Shown piece after piece: positions 1 to 7,496 of a stretch of 57,448 nucleotides of DNA. The position numbers and the translations under genes were made by a program. The DNA is from an uncultured Lachnoclostridium sp. (GTDB lineage Bacteria; Bacillota; Clostridia; Lachnospirales; Lachnospiraceae): NCBI GenBank assembly GCA_944381625.1, contig CALWLW010000023.1:1-57448 (forward strand). The letters run 5' to 3'. Each line of letters begins with the position of its first letter. Positions within the stretch are counted from its first letter, which is position 1. The notes under the pieces are model-generated. The model searched no databases. It had not been told where the DNA came from and saw nothing but the letters and a program-made list of their open reading frames with translations.

Positions 1-48
1 TTCTATTGCTTCCTCTGGTGTTTTAATTAAAACTTCATTTCCCGTCAT
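1..48 (-). CDS. N-terminus of an unidentified phage protein (partial)
   Basis: A start codon at 48-46 is preceded by GGAGAGGAGCG on the minus strand and opens a frame beginning MTGNEVLIKTPEEAIE that runs off the window. It follows the zinc-ribbon gene by 22 bases in the same leftward run. Sixteen residues are too few to assign a family. It is called because of the strong ribosome site and the operon position. Confidence 0.6.
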   Translation of the reverse strand, partial: MTGNEVLIKTPEEAIE

Positions 49-70
49 GGTTATCGCTCCTCTCCACCAA

Positions 71-244
71 CTATTCACGCTCAGATTCTTTTGTTATTTT
101 TTCACGACAATTTGGACACAAATGCTTTTTCCCGACGGACCATCCTTCCTCTCTTGCCACCTTGGTCATAAACCATTTAGGTTCTATATTGGGGTATGAA
201 AATCCATAACCGCATCTGTCGCAAGATATACTTGTCTCAAACAT
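71..244 (-). CDS. Small zinc-ribbon phage protein
   Basis: A 57-residue protein starting at an ATG with GGAGG seven to eight bases upstream, ending in TAG. It has two CxxC knuckles, CDRC at residues 8-11 and CPNC at 43-46, the pattern of a structural zinc ribbon. A short aromatic stretch (YPNIEPKWFMTK) lies between them. It sits between two other leftward early genes, with an 18-base gap to the gene upstream. Small zinc-ribbon proteins of this kind are common in Firmicutes phage early regions, often of unknown role. Function is not assigned. Confidence 0.75.
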   Translation of the reverse strand: MFETSISCDRCGYGFSYPNIEPKWFMTKVAREEGWSVGKKHLCPNCREKITKESERE

Positions 245-262
245 AAATCCTCCACTAACTAT

Positions 263-586
263 TCATTCTTTTCCATCTTCACAGAAACCGTACTCTTTCA
301 TTATCCCGTCCACAAACCGGATATTCTGCGGCTCTATCTCATGCATAGTGCCGTCCTCGTATTCCACCAGTCCGAATGTAGCCGAAATCTGCCCGCCGGG
401 ATGACCGTCGCGCAACGGAGATTCTCCAACCAATTCCGACCGGTGCGACCAACAGTGAAAAAGGCCTTTAAACTCTTGCTTTTCTTTTATAATCTTAGTC
501 GTGACTTTTCCGTTCATATTCTTTAGATTTTGCGTTACAGCCGGAATATGAACAATACATGGTCTGTAATCAATCCCGATATTCAA
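263..586 (-). CDS. Hypothetical phage early protein
   Basis: About 107 residues starting at TTG (586), preceded by AGAGGGGAG at a good distance. A longer TTG start at 607 is possible and would overlap the upstream gene's stop. The protein has no signal or membrane segment. Its C-terminal half (FGLVEYEDGTMHEIEPQNI) resembles a small beta-rich fold, and its middle has a WSHRSELVG stretch. I do not recognise the family. It lies in the leftward early operon directly downstream of the 575-residue Cys-rich protein. Confidence 0.65.
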   Translation of the reverse strand: MNIGIDYRPCIVHIPAVTQNLKNMNGKVTTKIIKEKQEFKGLFHCWSHRSELVGESPLRDGHPGGQISATFGLVEYEDGTMHEIEPQNIRFVDGIMKEYGFCEDGKE

Positions 587-603
587 GATCGTCTGCTCCC
601 CTC

Positions 604-2331
604 TCAATTTTTCTGCACTGCTTTCAAAAATTCCATCAATTCTGTCTCACTATCCTGATACCGGTTATACCTATCATGCCTGGTCCATTTACCAACGCCG
701 TACTTCGAATGTTTTGGCGGCTCTGGTCCTCCTACCAGATGCAGATAACAGGTTTCGTGTTCGGGACAGGATTTATTTGCTGAAATCACATATGTTTCTG
801 CAATCAGCCTTGCTCCGTTTTCAAAATCATATTTGTAATACTTCGCTCCAATATTGGTATCCTCATACCACAGTCCCCAATCATGATAACTACGCAGCCA
901 TTTCTTCCGCTGCTCGTTATTTTTCATCTGGGGCAGCTCTGGCTGTTCCGGCACGGCGGCCTCCAGTTCTGCATCTATTTCCAGTTCGCTCAGCATACTG
1001 GCAAGGGCTCCAACCATCAATTTCTTCTTCCGGATCATATCTTCTGGAAGCTTCTCCACCTTATCCACCTTCAGGTATTCGCTGAGTTGATCATTCTCTT
1101 CTCTCAACATAGACCGGAGAAGCTCCATATCAGAAAGTCTTTGTTTTTCCTCCGGGAATGGCTCATAGCTTCCGCCGTCACTGCAGTTTGCGCACAGATC
1201 CGGATCCCCCGTCAGCACAGAGGCATTCCTGCAATCATCACACAGTAATTCATCGTCATCTTCTTCCAGATCCTCCCGATTAGATTCCCCTGTGGCAGGA
1301 AGTCCCATCTTCTCAAGCGCTTTCTTCGTCCGCATACATGCAAATATACACAGGTTTTCACAATCTTTGCAGCACGGTACCGCTTCCCCATCTCCTTCCC
1401 TGTGATATGCCAATGAGTCGTCCAGGAACTGGCAGTTCTCCAGCTTCTCTTTCTGCAATTCAGGTACTTTATCCAGCATCTCGCACGGGAACGGGTTCCC
1501 ACAGGGCGCATCCACACAATAACAAAATTCCTGGCGGATATCACAGCCTCCCTGATGGCACATGAAACAGTCATGAGTCCCGCATCCAGACCTCGCGATC
1601 AAACTGTCTTCCGGATCTTCTCTCAGCGGAAGACTATATGCGGATAACGGCTTTTTCTCTTTTTCCGCTGTCTCCAGAATGCCTGTTCTTTCCTTCCATC
1701 CGCCCCAACACTCCGCGCACTCCTTCTGGCCTGCATGTTGCTCCTCTTCAGATGTTCCCCATCCCTGCCGGATGCACTGCTGAATTCCCGGAGGGCAGAA
1801 AGAATCTTCATTCCTCTCTTCCTGTTTTTGCGACGTCGCAACAGAATCTTCTTCTGGAAGAATGTTTTCTTCCAGTTTTTTCTCTTCTGGTTCAACTGTT
1901 TCCGGTTTTTTCAGCTTCCGGATCTCTTTCACCGTCATATCTTCTTTTACCTGCCCGATCTGTTCTGGAGACATATTCAGCATCTCCTGCAGCTGGGACT
2001 TACTGAAATTCCGATACTCCGGCTGAAGCTGAGGCGTATTCCCTCCAACACTGAACTGGTCATTGATGGCTATGTACCTGGATGCAGACGACATGGATAA
2101 TCCAAACTGATCCGCCGCATAATTCCACAAGGAATCATATCCCATCTCCCGGAACAATTCCCGATCCCTCACAGCCTTTAAATGAAACCCGATAGAGATA
2201 CAGCTTCTGTCTACGTTGGTCATGTCATTTTTTATGATTCTGCTGGCAGTCTCCGCCGTCAGCGTAGCAATATAGTGACTTTGATAATGTTCCACCCATT
2301 CTTCCGGGCTCTTTTTCAATTCTTCACTCAT
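604..2331 (-). CDS. Large Cys-rich phage protein with N-terminal HTH-like domain
   Basis: About 575 residues. Start ATG 2331 is chosen because GGAGGAG lies just upstream, and the PP-loop gene ends 12 bases before. Residues 1-120 are helical and include an HTH-like stretch (YAADQFGLSMSSASRYIAI) as in ParB-like or phage regulatory proteins. Residues about 120-230 are acidic and low in complexity. Residues about 240-370 carry at least 20 cysteines in clusters such as CDDC and CANC, likely several zinc knuckles. The last 110 residues form a separate globular domain (YHDWGLWYEDTNIGAKYYKY) that looks independently folded. Related proteins occur in Clostridia prophages without a known function, and I assign none here. 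Confidence 0.75.
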   Translation of the reverse strand: MSEELKKSPEEWVEHYQSHYIATLTAETASRIIKNDMTNVDRSCISIGFHLKAVRDRELFREMGYDSLWNYAADQFGLSMSSASRYIAINDQFSVGGNTPQLQPEYRNFSKSQLQEMLNMSPEQIGQVKEDMTVKEIRKLKKPETVEPEEKKLEENILPEEDSVATSQKQEERNEDSFCPPGIQQCIRQGWGTSEEEQHAGQKECAECWGGWKERTGILETAEKEKKPLSAYSLPLREDPEDSLIARSGCGTHDCFMCHQGGCDIRQEFCYCVDAPCGNPFPCEMLDKVPELQKEKLENCQFLDDSLAYHREGDGEAVPCCKDCENLCIFACMRTKKALEKMGLPATGESNREDLEEDDDELLCDDCRNASVLTGDPDLCANCSDGGSYEPFPEEKQRLSDMELLRSMLREENDQLSEYLKVDKVEKLPEDMIRKKKLMVGALASMLSELEIDAELEAAVPEQPELPQMKNNEQRKKWLRSYHDWGLWYEDTNIGAKYYKYDFENGARLIAETYVISANKSCPEHETCYLHLVGGPEPPKHSKYGVGKWTRHDRYNRYQDSETELMEFLKAVQKN

Positions 2332-2342
2332 GAGCTCCTCCT

Positions 2343-3515
2343 TCACCTTATTGTTTCAATCGCTGATACTGCATTCTCCAGATACTCATATACCTCATCT
2401 ATTGCATTTACCATTTCTTCGTATCCCTGGTCGTCACTTTTCCCGCACTCTTCTGTCTTGACTATGTCCAGAATATCCATCGCCGCCGATACTTTTTCCA
2501 TTGCATCTTTGAGCCTTCCGATCCCTTTATGCTCTTCTTCCTTTTCCCTTTCGGTTTCCAGGTATAGGCCAATGTCCGCGATCAGTCCGCTTCCCCATCC
2601 GTCCACTTTTACAGATGTAACGTATCCCAAGGTTTCGTTATTCACCGTCAGACAAATAATTCTTTCTGTTCCCGCGGCCGTTTCTCGATTTTCCTTTTTA
2701 TTGAGCAGTTCAACGACTTCTCTTACTTTTACGTTTTCCACTTTATACTCCTTTTTTCTGCCCAGGCAGGTAAATATATTTATCTGCCGGCTCTCCCAAT
2801 AAATTCTTTCGTCCCAGTCATGGATGCTGATATCTTTCAGCATGTTCCATTTATAACCGATTAAGTCCGGCTCGTTTTCCAAGTTAAGCAACTTGTCCCA
2901 TAAATTCCTATGGTTTGTCCGCAGATGTTGTAACTCTTCTCTTCTGGCGTTAGGGCAGAACCAACACCCCCCCCTCTTTGCAAAATCGTATATCGGGGAG
3001 AGTAAATCGTAGTCCCGGCATTTTTCAAAAGCCATGCGCTCTGTGTAATTGTATCTTTCAAGCAGTGACACTTTCATCTCGGAATTTACGATTCGTTCCA
3101 TTCTGACTTGTTCATCGACTGCTATCCCAACATACTGTGTAAAATCATTTATGCCTCTCATAAAATCTTTAATTGGTTTTATTTTGCATGATTTATTAAC
3201 ATCACATTTCATTGCCATCGGGAATCCAATCCTTAGTCCGCATCCCTTTCTTTTTCCCCTGGATGGATATCTATAGAACCGGTCAATGTATGTATCGTTT
3301 GATCTGAGTATTTTGGTCTCATACCCCCAACTTTCAAACATTGGAATTGCCTTATTTTTGATAAAATCAATATGCTCCGGCAACTCCCCGCTGATATTTG
3401 CGTCGAACATAACCTCAGAAAAGATTATCAGGTCAAGTGGCTCCCCATGTTCATGTGCCAAGATGATGCTGGCCGTGCTGTCTTTTCCCCCACTCCATGA
3501 TGCTATGTACTTCAC
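2343..3515 (-). CDS. PP-loop / PAPS-reductase-like ATP pyrophosphatase, phage-encoded
   Basis: 390 residues starting at GTG (3515) with AAAGGAGG close upstream. The N-terminus has the PP-loop SGGKDST (residues 8-14) that binds ATP and adenylates a substrate in PAPS reductases and related enzymes. CGLRIGFPMAMKC near residue 95 and the pair in GGCWFCPNARREEL near residue 180 give cysteines that could hold a metal cluster or zinc. The last 150 residues are charged, helical and unlike PAPS reductases. Phage copies of this family are widespread; suggested roles include DNA or nucleotide thio-chemistry, but none is shown here. It is co-transcribed with the Cys-rich protein downstream. Confidence 0.8.
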   Translation of the reverse strand: MKYIASWSGGKDSTASIILAHEHGEPLDLIIFSEVMFDANISGELPEHIDFIKNKAIPMFESWGYETKILRSNDTYIDRFYRYPSRGKRKGCGLRIGFPMAMKCDVNKSCKIKPIKDFMRGINDFTQYVGIAVDEQVRMERIVNSEMKVSLLERYNYTERMAFEKCRDYDLLSPIYDFAKRGGCWFCPNARREELQHLRTNHRNLWDKLLNLENEPDLIGYKWNMLKDISIHDWDERIYWESRQINIFTCLGRKKEYKVENVKVREVVELLNKKENRETAAGTERIICLTVNNETLGYVTSVKVDGWGSGLIADIGLYLETEREKEEEHKGIGRLKDAMEKVSAAMDILDIVKTEECGKSDDQGYEEMVNAIDEVYEYLENAVSAIETIR

Positions 3516-3529
3516 TCATCCTCCTTTCC

Positions 3530-3549
3530 CCGGCGGCCATGGCCGCCGG
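3530..3549. repeat. Perfect 20-bp GC palindrome ahead of the PP-loop gene
   Basis: CCGGCGGCCA followed directly by TGGCCGCCGG, a perfect inverted repeat centred in the 91-base gap upstream of the PP-loop gene. On the minus transcript it lies just 5' of the AAAGGAGG ribosome site and has no U-run, so it is more likely a 5' leader hairpin or protein site than a terminator. Confidence 0.6.
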
Positions 3550-3606
3550 AACAATCGGAACTATTTATCCATCATGGCGTTGTGATATATTATGCCAATG
3601 GAGGCT

Positions 3607-3750
3607 TTATTTACCTCTTCTCTGCGCCCGCCGCATCATACGGTTTGCGGCCTGCACCGGTCTTTGGGACTGCTGCCCGACCTGGTATCCATGTCGTGTC
3701 AATCCTATCAGCATCCCCACGCCTTTTGTCTTTGTATATCTTTTACTCAT
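3607..3750 (-). CDS. Small basic phage protein
   Basis: A 47-residue, strongly basic protein (MSKRYTKTKGVGMLIGLT at the start, RRAQRRGK at the end). Its ATG overlaps the TGA of the preceding 197-residue gene in an ATGA junction (3747-3750), a sign of translational coupling. GGCAGGTGAC upstream gives a partial ribosome site. The charge suggests nucleic-acid binding, but no family is recognised. Confidence 0.5.
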   Translation of the reverse strand: MSKRYTKTKGVGMLIGLTRHGYQVGQQSQRPVQAANRMMRRAQRRGK

Positions 3751-4340
3751 GGTAATGTCACCTGCCTCAACGACTCTCTGAATTTTTTCTGGCCTTCCGA
3801 GCCATCTTCCAACATGCATGCCAGATAAATGCATCTCTCATTTTCCCACAGCATCTGGTATCCATCTTTTTTCATACATGGCCCATCCGGTTTACTTTCG
3901 TCTTTTTCTGTTGCGTTTTTGTCAATCACTTTTATCAGTTCCTCGCTGATCGGCAGCACATCCCCATTTTCCATTTCTATGTACCGGATATTTATGGGGC
4001 CTGTCTGGACTAATTTGGTTATTCTTCCCCGCTCAGTTGCGTGGTCCACAATTTCTCTCAGATCCAGAACTGTCGCATCGCTCATAGTCACCTGATTCCC
4101 CATCCCCGGCATCGCTTTGTAAGATTTTCCTGTCTCTGGAAGTTCCCCTGTCATTTCCACGACTGCCGCTTTGATCCCTTTTGGGACTTTATCATATTCC
4201 ATCCATGCCGCCCATGTAATCGCGGCAAGGTATAATCCCTCCGGTTCCGTCCCATCCTTCGGTGTATGTGCCACAATCAGCCCTCCGGCTTTATATGCAC
4301 TCTTAATCATTTTTTTCATGATGGATTCTTTGAAAAACAT
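3747..4340 (-). CDS. Hypothetical phage protein (197 aa)
   Basis: Start ATG 4340 is supported by AAAGGAGAG directly upstream; the open frame extends further but has no ribosome site. It is soluble, with a segment LYLAAITWAAWMEYDKVPKGIKAAVVE and a later stretch INIRYIEMENGDVLPISEEL. The C-terminus has two cysteines (CMKKDGYQ, CIYLAC). I do not recognise the family. It lies in the leftward early operon, 11 bases after the preceding gene and overlapping the next by four bases. Confidence 0.65.
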   Translation of the reverse strand: MFFKESIMKKMIKSAYKAGGLIVAHTPKDGTEPEGLYLAAITWAAWMEYDKVPKGIKAAVVEMTGELPETGKSYKAMPGMGNQVTMSDATVLDLREIVDHATERGRITKLVQTGPINIRYIEMENGDVLPISEELIKVIDKNATEKDESKPDGPCMKKDGYQMLWENERCIYLACMLEDGSEGQKKFRESLRQVTLP

Positions 4341-4351
4341 CTGCTCTCCTT

Positions 4352-4633
4352 TCACATTTCCATAAATTCCTTCAGTTCCATCTGCTCCCCGGTTATTTCG
4401 TTTTCTGATCCGGCCTGCTCCCGGCACGACTTATTTTTATATTTATCTGGTAGCGTCAGATTAAATAATCTGCATGCTATAAACTGAGGTTTCCAGTCTC
4501 CGGAGCCACCGGCCTGCTGGTGCAGCCTGCAGATAAACTTCTTTTTCTCTATCCGGAGGTTCCGGCACTCGTTGCACAGATGCGTATAATCCGTTCCGCC
4601 GGAGATCCGGTACATCTCACTGATCCTTTTCAT
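4352..4633 (-). CDS. Small Cys-containing phage protein
   Basis: 93 residues, starting at an ATG that overlaps the stop of the upstream HTH gene (ATGA at 4630-4633). The N-terminal half has CNEC followed 14 residues later by a further Cys and a nearby His (CRLHQQ), a plausible zinc site. The rest is polar. Proteins with a CNECRNL-type motif recur in Clostridia phages, but no role is known to me. The ATGA junction and the conserved-looking cysteine pattern support a real gene. Confidence 0.65.
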   Translation of the reverse strand: MKRISEMYRISGGTDYTHLCNECRNLRIEKKKFICRLHQQAGGSGDWKPQFIACRLFNLTLPDKYKNKSCREQAGSENEITGEQMELKEFMEM

Positions 4634-5013
4634 GCCCTGCTCCCGATGATCATATTGACATAGGTTTCCGTGGTCTTTTTCCCTCCCGCATTTTCCAGGC
4701 GGCACAAATGCCTGTACTTTTCAATCACCCGGTACTTCTCCGGCCCATCCCCCTGGTCTATCCAGATCCGGTCTCCGATCTGGATCTGATCCCTGTAAAG
4801 AGCCAGTTCCTCCCTTGTGATCGGCGTCTTTGACAGCGTCCGCACGGCATAAGGGGCATACTTTTTCTTTTCGTGCTCCGGCTCCGTCAGATCTCCGCGC
4901 GCAATCATACCCGCAATCGTGTTGTAGGTTACACCCAGGGCTTCTGCGACTTCTCTCCGGCTCATCCCGCTGTCCAGCATTTCCTGGGGCTTCTTTTTCC
5001 CTATTCGTCCCAT
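4630..5013 (-). CDS. Phage HTH DNA-binding protein
   Basis: About 127 residues from ATG 5013, preceded by GGAAAGGAATTATCT; an in-frame ATG 30 bases upstream has a weaker site. Residues about 1-45 are a helix-turn-helix (EMLDSGMSRREVAEALGVTY then NTIAGMIARGDL), the layout of MarR/sigma-like or terminase-small-like wHTH proteins. The C-terminal half (IQIGDRIWIDQGDGPEKYRV) is beta-rich. It begins inside the tail of the broken HNH gene. A role as an early or late gene regulator is inferred from the fold only. Confidence 0.7.
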   Translation of the reverse strand: MGRIGKKKPQEMLDSGMSRREVAEALGVTYNTIAGMIARGDLTEPEHEKKKYAPYAVRTLSKTPITREELALYRDQIQIGDRIWIDQGDGPEKYRVIEKYRHLCRLENAGGKKTTETYVNMIIGSRA

Positions 5014-5333
5014 AGATAATTCCTTTCCATCAATTTCATCCACTCTTCTCTTGTGTGCGTTTTTTCATATTCGCGCTGCACATCCTTTTGGATCAAGCGC
5101 AAGCTCTTGCTGTTCTTATGCGCGGCCTCCGGTCCGTTCCGGTGATGCCGGGCGCAGAGTTTTACCGTAAATCCGTTCTCTTCTGATATTTTCCGCCCCG
5201 GATTCCCCGGAAAAGCATGATGCGTTTCCAGATAGCTATGCGTCTAGTGCCGTTTTTCCAGTTTATTGCACAGATAGCACTCGCCCGGTTCCTGGTGCAT
5301 GATGCTTTTTCCATGCTTCATCCGTTTTTTCAT
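5001..5333 (-). pseudogene. HNH-type nuclease gene interrupted by an amber codon
   Basis: A 111-codon frame starts at ATG 5333, overlapping the RNase H-like gene in an ATGA junction, and ends at TAG 5001. It encodes CYLC, then THHAFPG, then CARHHRN, the zinc/HNH arrangement of small phage nucleases (NinG-like). Codon 30 (5246-5244) is an in-frame TAG between the first CxxC and the HH motif. Downstream coding is intact and well conserved in character, so a single point mutation is the simplest explanation. Neighbouring genes use TAG as a true stop, which argues against general amber recoding. Sequencing error is also possible. Confidence 0.75.
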
Positions 5334-5770
5334 CTTCCGGTCCTCCTCCTGGTCAATTCTGATACCATCCATGATTTATAGGCATGCCGGTATTGTTTCC
5401 CAAAAGCAATCCGGTGCGGTTCCGCTGCCTGTATGATCTCTTCCCACAATTCCCTGTTTTTTACCGGTTCTCCATGCGCAGTTTTCCACCCGTTTTTTCT
5501 CCATATCGGCAGATAATCCACATAGTTTCCTCGCAAATACAGGGCATCGGTGTATATGGTAATCTCGCTCGGCTTTCTGATCCTCTGCAGTGCGTCCCGG
5601 AATGCAGTCAGGATCAGCTGATTCGGCGTTACCCCGGACTCGGACTTAAAATCTGTCAATGTTCTGGCATTTCCTCTGGTGTCAATCCATTCCAACACAT
5701 ATCCGTACCATCCCACCGTTGACCGGACTCCTTTTATGGACGTTTCCAGATACAGATTTATCTGGTACAT
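5330..5770 (-). CDS. Ribonuclease H-like phage protein
   Basis: 146 residues. Beta-strand segments and acidic residues follow the RNase HI plan: INLYLETSI, then TLTDFKSESGVTPNQLILTAF, then ITIYTDALYLRGNY with the central Asp, and WKTAHGEPVKNRELWEEI, which matches the RNase HI handle-to-active-site region. RNase HI cleaves RNA in RNA-DNA hybrids, here probably during element replication. The first acidic position (LETS) is Glu or absent relative to the usual Asp, so activity is uncertain. It overlaps the upstream HhH-like gene by 13 bases and the HNH pseudogene downstream by four. Confidence 0.75.
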   Translation of the reverse strand: MYQINLYLETSIKGVRSTVGWYGYVLEWIDTRGNARTLTDFKSESGVTPNQLILTAFRDALQRIRKPSEITIYTDALYLRGNYVDYLPIWRKNGWKTAHGEPVKNRELWEEIIQAAEPHRIAFGKQYRHAYKSWMVSELTRRRTGR

Positions 5771-6003
5771 ATCGCATCACGGATCCTTTCTATCAGTTCT
5801 TCCCTTCTCTTTTCTCCGATCCCTTTTATTCCCTGGACCGCTTCTCTTACTGCGTCTTCCCATTTTCCTTCGATCGGCTTCTTGTCTTCTTTCCCGATCT
5901 GATAGACTGCTGTCAGTTTCCGCTCCATCTGCTGGTGATCCATCTTTTTGATCTCCTGCATTTCCTTCCGGGTAATCTTTATGACTCCGTTTCTTAACTC
6001 CAC
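5758..6003 (-). CDS. Small HhH-like phage protein
   Basis: 81 residues from a GTG start with AAAGGAGGG nine bases upstream. The C-terminus has GIKGIGEKRREELIERI, which looks like a helix-hairpin-helix DNA-binding motif; the N-terminus is basic and helical. The whole gene lies within the 3' part of the longer Rep-like frame in another register, and its strong ribosome site is the reason for calling it. It is followed by the RNase H-like gene with a 13-base overlap. A DNA-binding replication accessory role is an inference. Confidence 0.65.
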   Translation of the reverse strand: MELRNGVIKITRKEMQEIKKMDHQQMERKLTAVYQIGKEDKKPIEGKWEDAVREAVQGIKGIGEKRREELIERIRDAICTR

Positions 6004-6811
6004 GTTTTATTCCCTCCTTTCTCCCAGAATCCATTCCCGACAAGGTATTTCCTTTGTCCGGACCCACTTTTATCAACCGGTAATATTGATACCTATAGCC
6101 GAGTTTATTGATCCCATTTACCAGTGAATCCGTCTCCAGGATGTAACCCTTCGGGGCTTTCGGCATCTCCGGCCAGTCGTCTCTCCTTCTCCTCCTGGTC
6201 TCCGGCTTTGGATTGATCAGATTCCGGCTGCAGGAGTACCGGAGTTTATTCGGATTCTTCGGATCCCGAAATGTCTTCTGGGTCTCTTTTATGAGGTATT
6301 CGGCCAGCGCCTGGTATCTTCCTTCCTCGTAGAGGTACCGGACTCCGGTGTTCCCGTTCCTCTTCCAGAGTTCCTGCATGACCTTTGCTCCTGTCCCGTC
6401 CGGCAGATCCCGGAGGATCAGGTGATGATGTATCCTTTTGTTCTTGTATTCCGTCACGACGATATAGCGAAATTCCTGGCCGGCTTTTTGCCATTTTTTT
6501 CGGGCTGTGTCCATGAGGTATTTCAGCTTCCCTTTCGCCGTGTCCGGATCCGGAGCCATCCCCCTGCGGTATGTAAAGGTAAGGAATAGATCGCCTGGGT
6601 CAAAATTGGCGTCGATCTTTCGCCGGAGCTTCCGGATGGCATTCCGCTCGTTTATGATTTTCATTTCTTCCGGTGTTGGAGATTTTTTATGACATCGGTC
6701 TGATTTTGACTGATACCGGAAGGCGTGCAGATTTTCTACCTCCCGGATCCCTTTGTACTCCCAAATGTGCGTCAGGTACATACTATCTTTAATTCCTTTA
6801 TCAAGTCTCAA
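5777..6811 (-). CDS. HUH-type replication initiator-like protein
   Basis: Up to 344 residues from TTG 6811; an ATG 10 codons in (6781) is an alternative. Motif I is DLFLTFTYRR (residues 74-83), motif II is IHHHLIL (127-133, the HUH metal-binding histidines), and motif III is EYLIKE with the candidate nicking Tyr172 and Lys175 in a YxxK arrangement. This is the order in rolling-circle Rep proteins of plasmids, small phages and prophages. The last 80 residues are low-complexity charged sequence that overlaps the downstream 81-residue gene out of frame. The natural end may lie near 5994 in another frame (see finding). Confidence 0.7.
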   Translation of the reverse strand: MRLDKGIKDSMYLTHIWEYKGIREVENLHAFRYQSKSDRCHKKSPTPEEMKIINERNAIRKLRRKIDANFDPGDLFLTFTYRRGMAPDPDTAKGKLKYLMDTARKKWQKAGQEFRYIVVTEYKNKRIHHHLILRDLPDGTGAKVMQELWKRNGNTGVRYLYEEGRYQALAEYLIKETQKTFRDPKNPNKLRYSCSRNLINPKPETRRRRRDDWPEMPKAPKGYILETDSLVNGINKLGYRYQYYRLIKVGPDKGNTLSGMDSGRKEGIKRGVKKRSHKDYPEGNAGDQKDGSPADGAETDSSLSDRERRQEADRRKMGRRSKRSGPGNKRDRRKEKGRTDRKDP

Positions 6812-6898
6812 AAGCGCTTATTTTCTTGACCTTTCGGGAATTTTGGGATACTATATAAGTGACCTTATAAGGGTACACTTTTGTATCTTTAATTCCTT
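6784..6898. repeat. 15-bp direct repeat, copies exactly 100 bp apart
   Basis: TATCTTTAATTCCTT occurs at 6784-6798 and again at 6884-6898. On the minus strand it reads AAGGAATTAAAGATA: the first copy falls in the first codons of the Rep-like gene, the second directly after the stop of the preceding reading frame. It may be a duplicated translation-start segment or a small iteron; nothing else supports a function. Confidence 0.5.
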
Positions 6899-7105
6899 AC
6901 CGGCGGCGTCTCCAGCGTCGCCGGTTTTGCGCTTCTGTCATTTCTTTTTCAATTTTCAAGGTACTGTCCGTGGTATACCAATAATTTCCCAGCTTGTCCT
7001 TATAGTAGATGTACTCCACGGTTCTGATCTTTTCTCTTCCGATCTCTTTTGCGCCTCCTGGCGGATGAGCACCCGGAAAAGATCTCGCATTTCCTCTGGC
7101 TTCAT
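6897..7105 (-). pseudogene. Probable frameshifted small phage gene
   Basis: From ATG 7105 one frame gives a natural-looking helical start (MKPEEMRDLFRVLIRQEAQK), then turns to nonsense-like sequence and stops. The -1 frame takes over at an AAAAG run near 7042-7046 with a good beta-rich stretch (VEYIYYKDKLGNYWYTTDST) and a basic RRRWRRRR tail ending at 6897. A one-base indel joining the two frames would give one protein of about 70 residues. The start has no clear ribosome site. A GC-rich imperfect hairpin lies in the Arg-rich tail codons (6901-6925). Confidence 0.4.
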
Positions 7106-7123
7106 TTTGCGCGGCGATAATGA

Positions 7124-7252
7124 TCACCCGCTCTCTCCAGCGGCGCTGCATGGCTGTGCCTGTATGATTTCGGCGGCCCCATGAAGGACCGCCGCCCAGA
7201 TCAGAAGGCATAAAAGCGCAATCAAAAACCATTTCATTCCTCGCATGCCCAT
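7124..7252 (-). CDS. Small single-pass membrane protein
   Basis: 42 residues from ATG 7252 (GGGAGG five bases upstream) or 37 from ATG 7237. It has one hydrophobic helix (WFLIALLCLLIWAAVLHGA) and a short polar tail. It overlaps the 37-residue gene upstream. Small membrane proteins in early phage regions may act in superinfection exclusion or host takeover; here only the topology is seen. Confidence 0.5.
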   Translation of the reverse strand: MGMRGMKWFLIALLCLLIWAAVLHGAAEIIQAQPCSAAGESG

Positions 7253-7347
7253 ATGATCCTCCCATCATTGATGGTAAACACATATCCCTCATCTGCCAGC
7301 CTGCAGAGCTGCTCTACGCTCAGTTCGTTCCAGTCTTTAATCGTCAT
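7234..7347 (-). CDS. Small hypothetical phage protein (37 aa)
   Basis: Starts at ATG 7347 after GGAGGTGGGCC. The sequence MTIKDWNELSVEQLCRLADE then GYVFTINDGRIIWACEE looks like a compact helix-then-hairpin protein. Its stop overlaps the start of the membrane protein gene, and its start lies inside the end of the 52-residue gene. The dense overlaps and ribosome site support translation. No family is recognised. Confidence 0.6.
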   Translation of the reverse strand: MTIKDWNELSVEQLCRLADEGYVFTINDGRIIWACEE

Positions 7348-7495
7348 GGCCCACCTCCATCATGCACTTATACAGTTCTGTCAACTGGTTCTCAACCGCC
7401 GAGCGGCGCTCTCTGGTTCGTTTCCAATAATGACCATTACTCTTCTCTGGATCTGCTCGATCGGTAGCGCTGTGTTTTCCTCCATGAAATCCCAT
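7337..7495 (-). CDS. Small hypothetical phage protein (52 aa)
   Basis: Starts at ATG 7495, one base after the TGA of the 94-residue gene, so translation is probably coupled. It is basic and polar (KSNGHYWKRTRERRSAVENQ) with a helical C-terminus (LTELYKCMMEVGHDD). An overlapping alternative frame starting at 7499 gives a less natural protein. No function can be assigned. Confidence 0.55.
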   Translation of the reverse strand: MGFHGGKHSATDRADPEKSNGHYWKRTRERRSAVENQLTELYKCMMEVGHDD

Positions 7496-7496
7496 C

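Noticed and set aside
5244..5246. Amber codon as genetic-code reassignment by the phage
   Set aside because: Neighbouring genes (stops at 71-73 and 10094-10096) end in TAG, and neither tRNA-like gene has a CTA anticodon.
6784..6898. 100-bp spaced 15-bp repeats as attachment sites or iterons
   Set aside because: Only two copies, overlapping coding and start regions; kept as a repeat without function.
7036..7050. Programmed -1 frameshift at AAAAG
   Set aside because: There is no slippery heptamer and no clear downstream pseudoknot; mutation is simpler.
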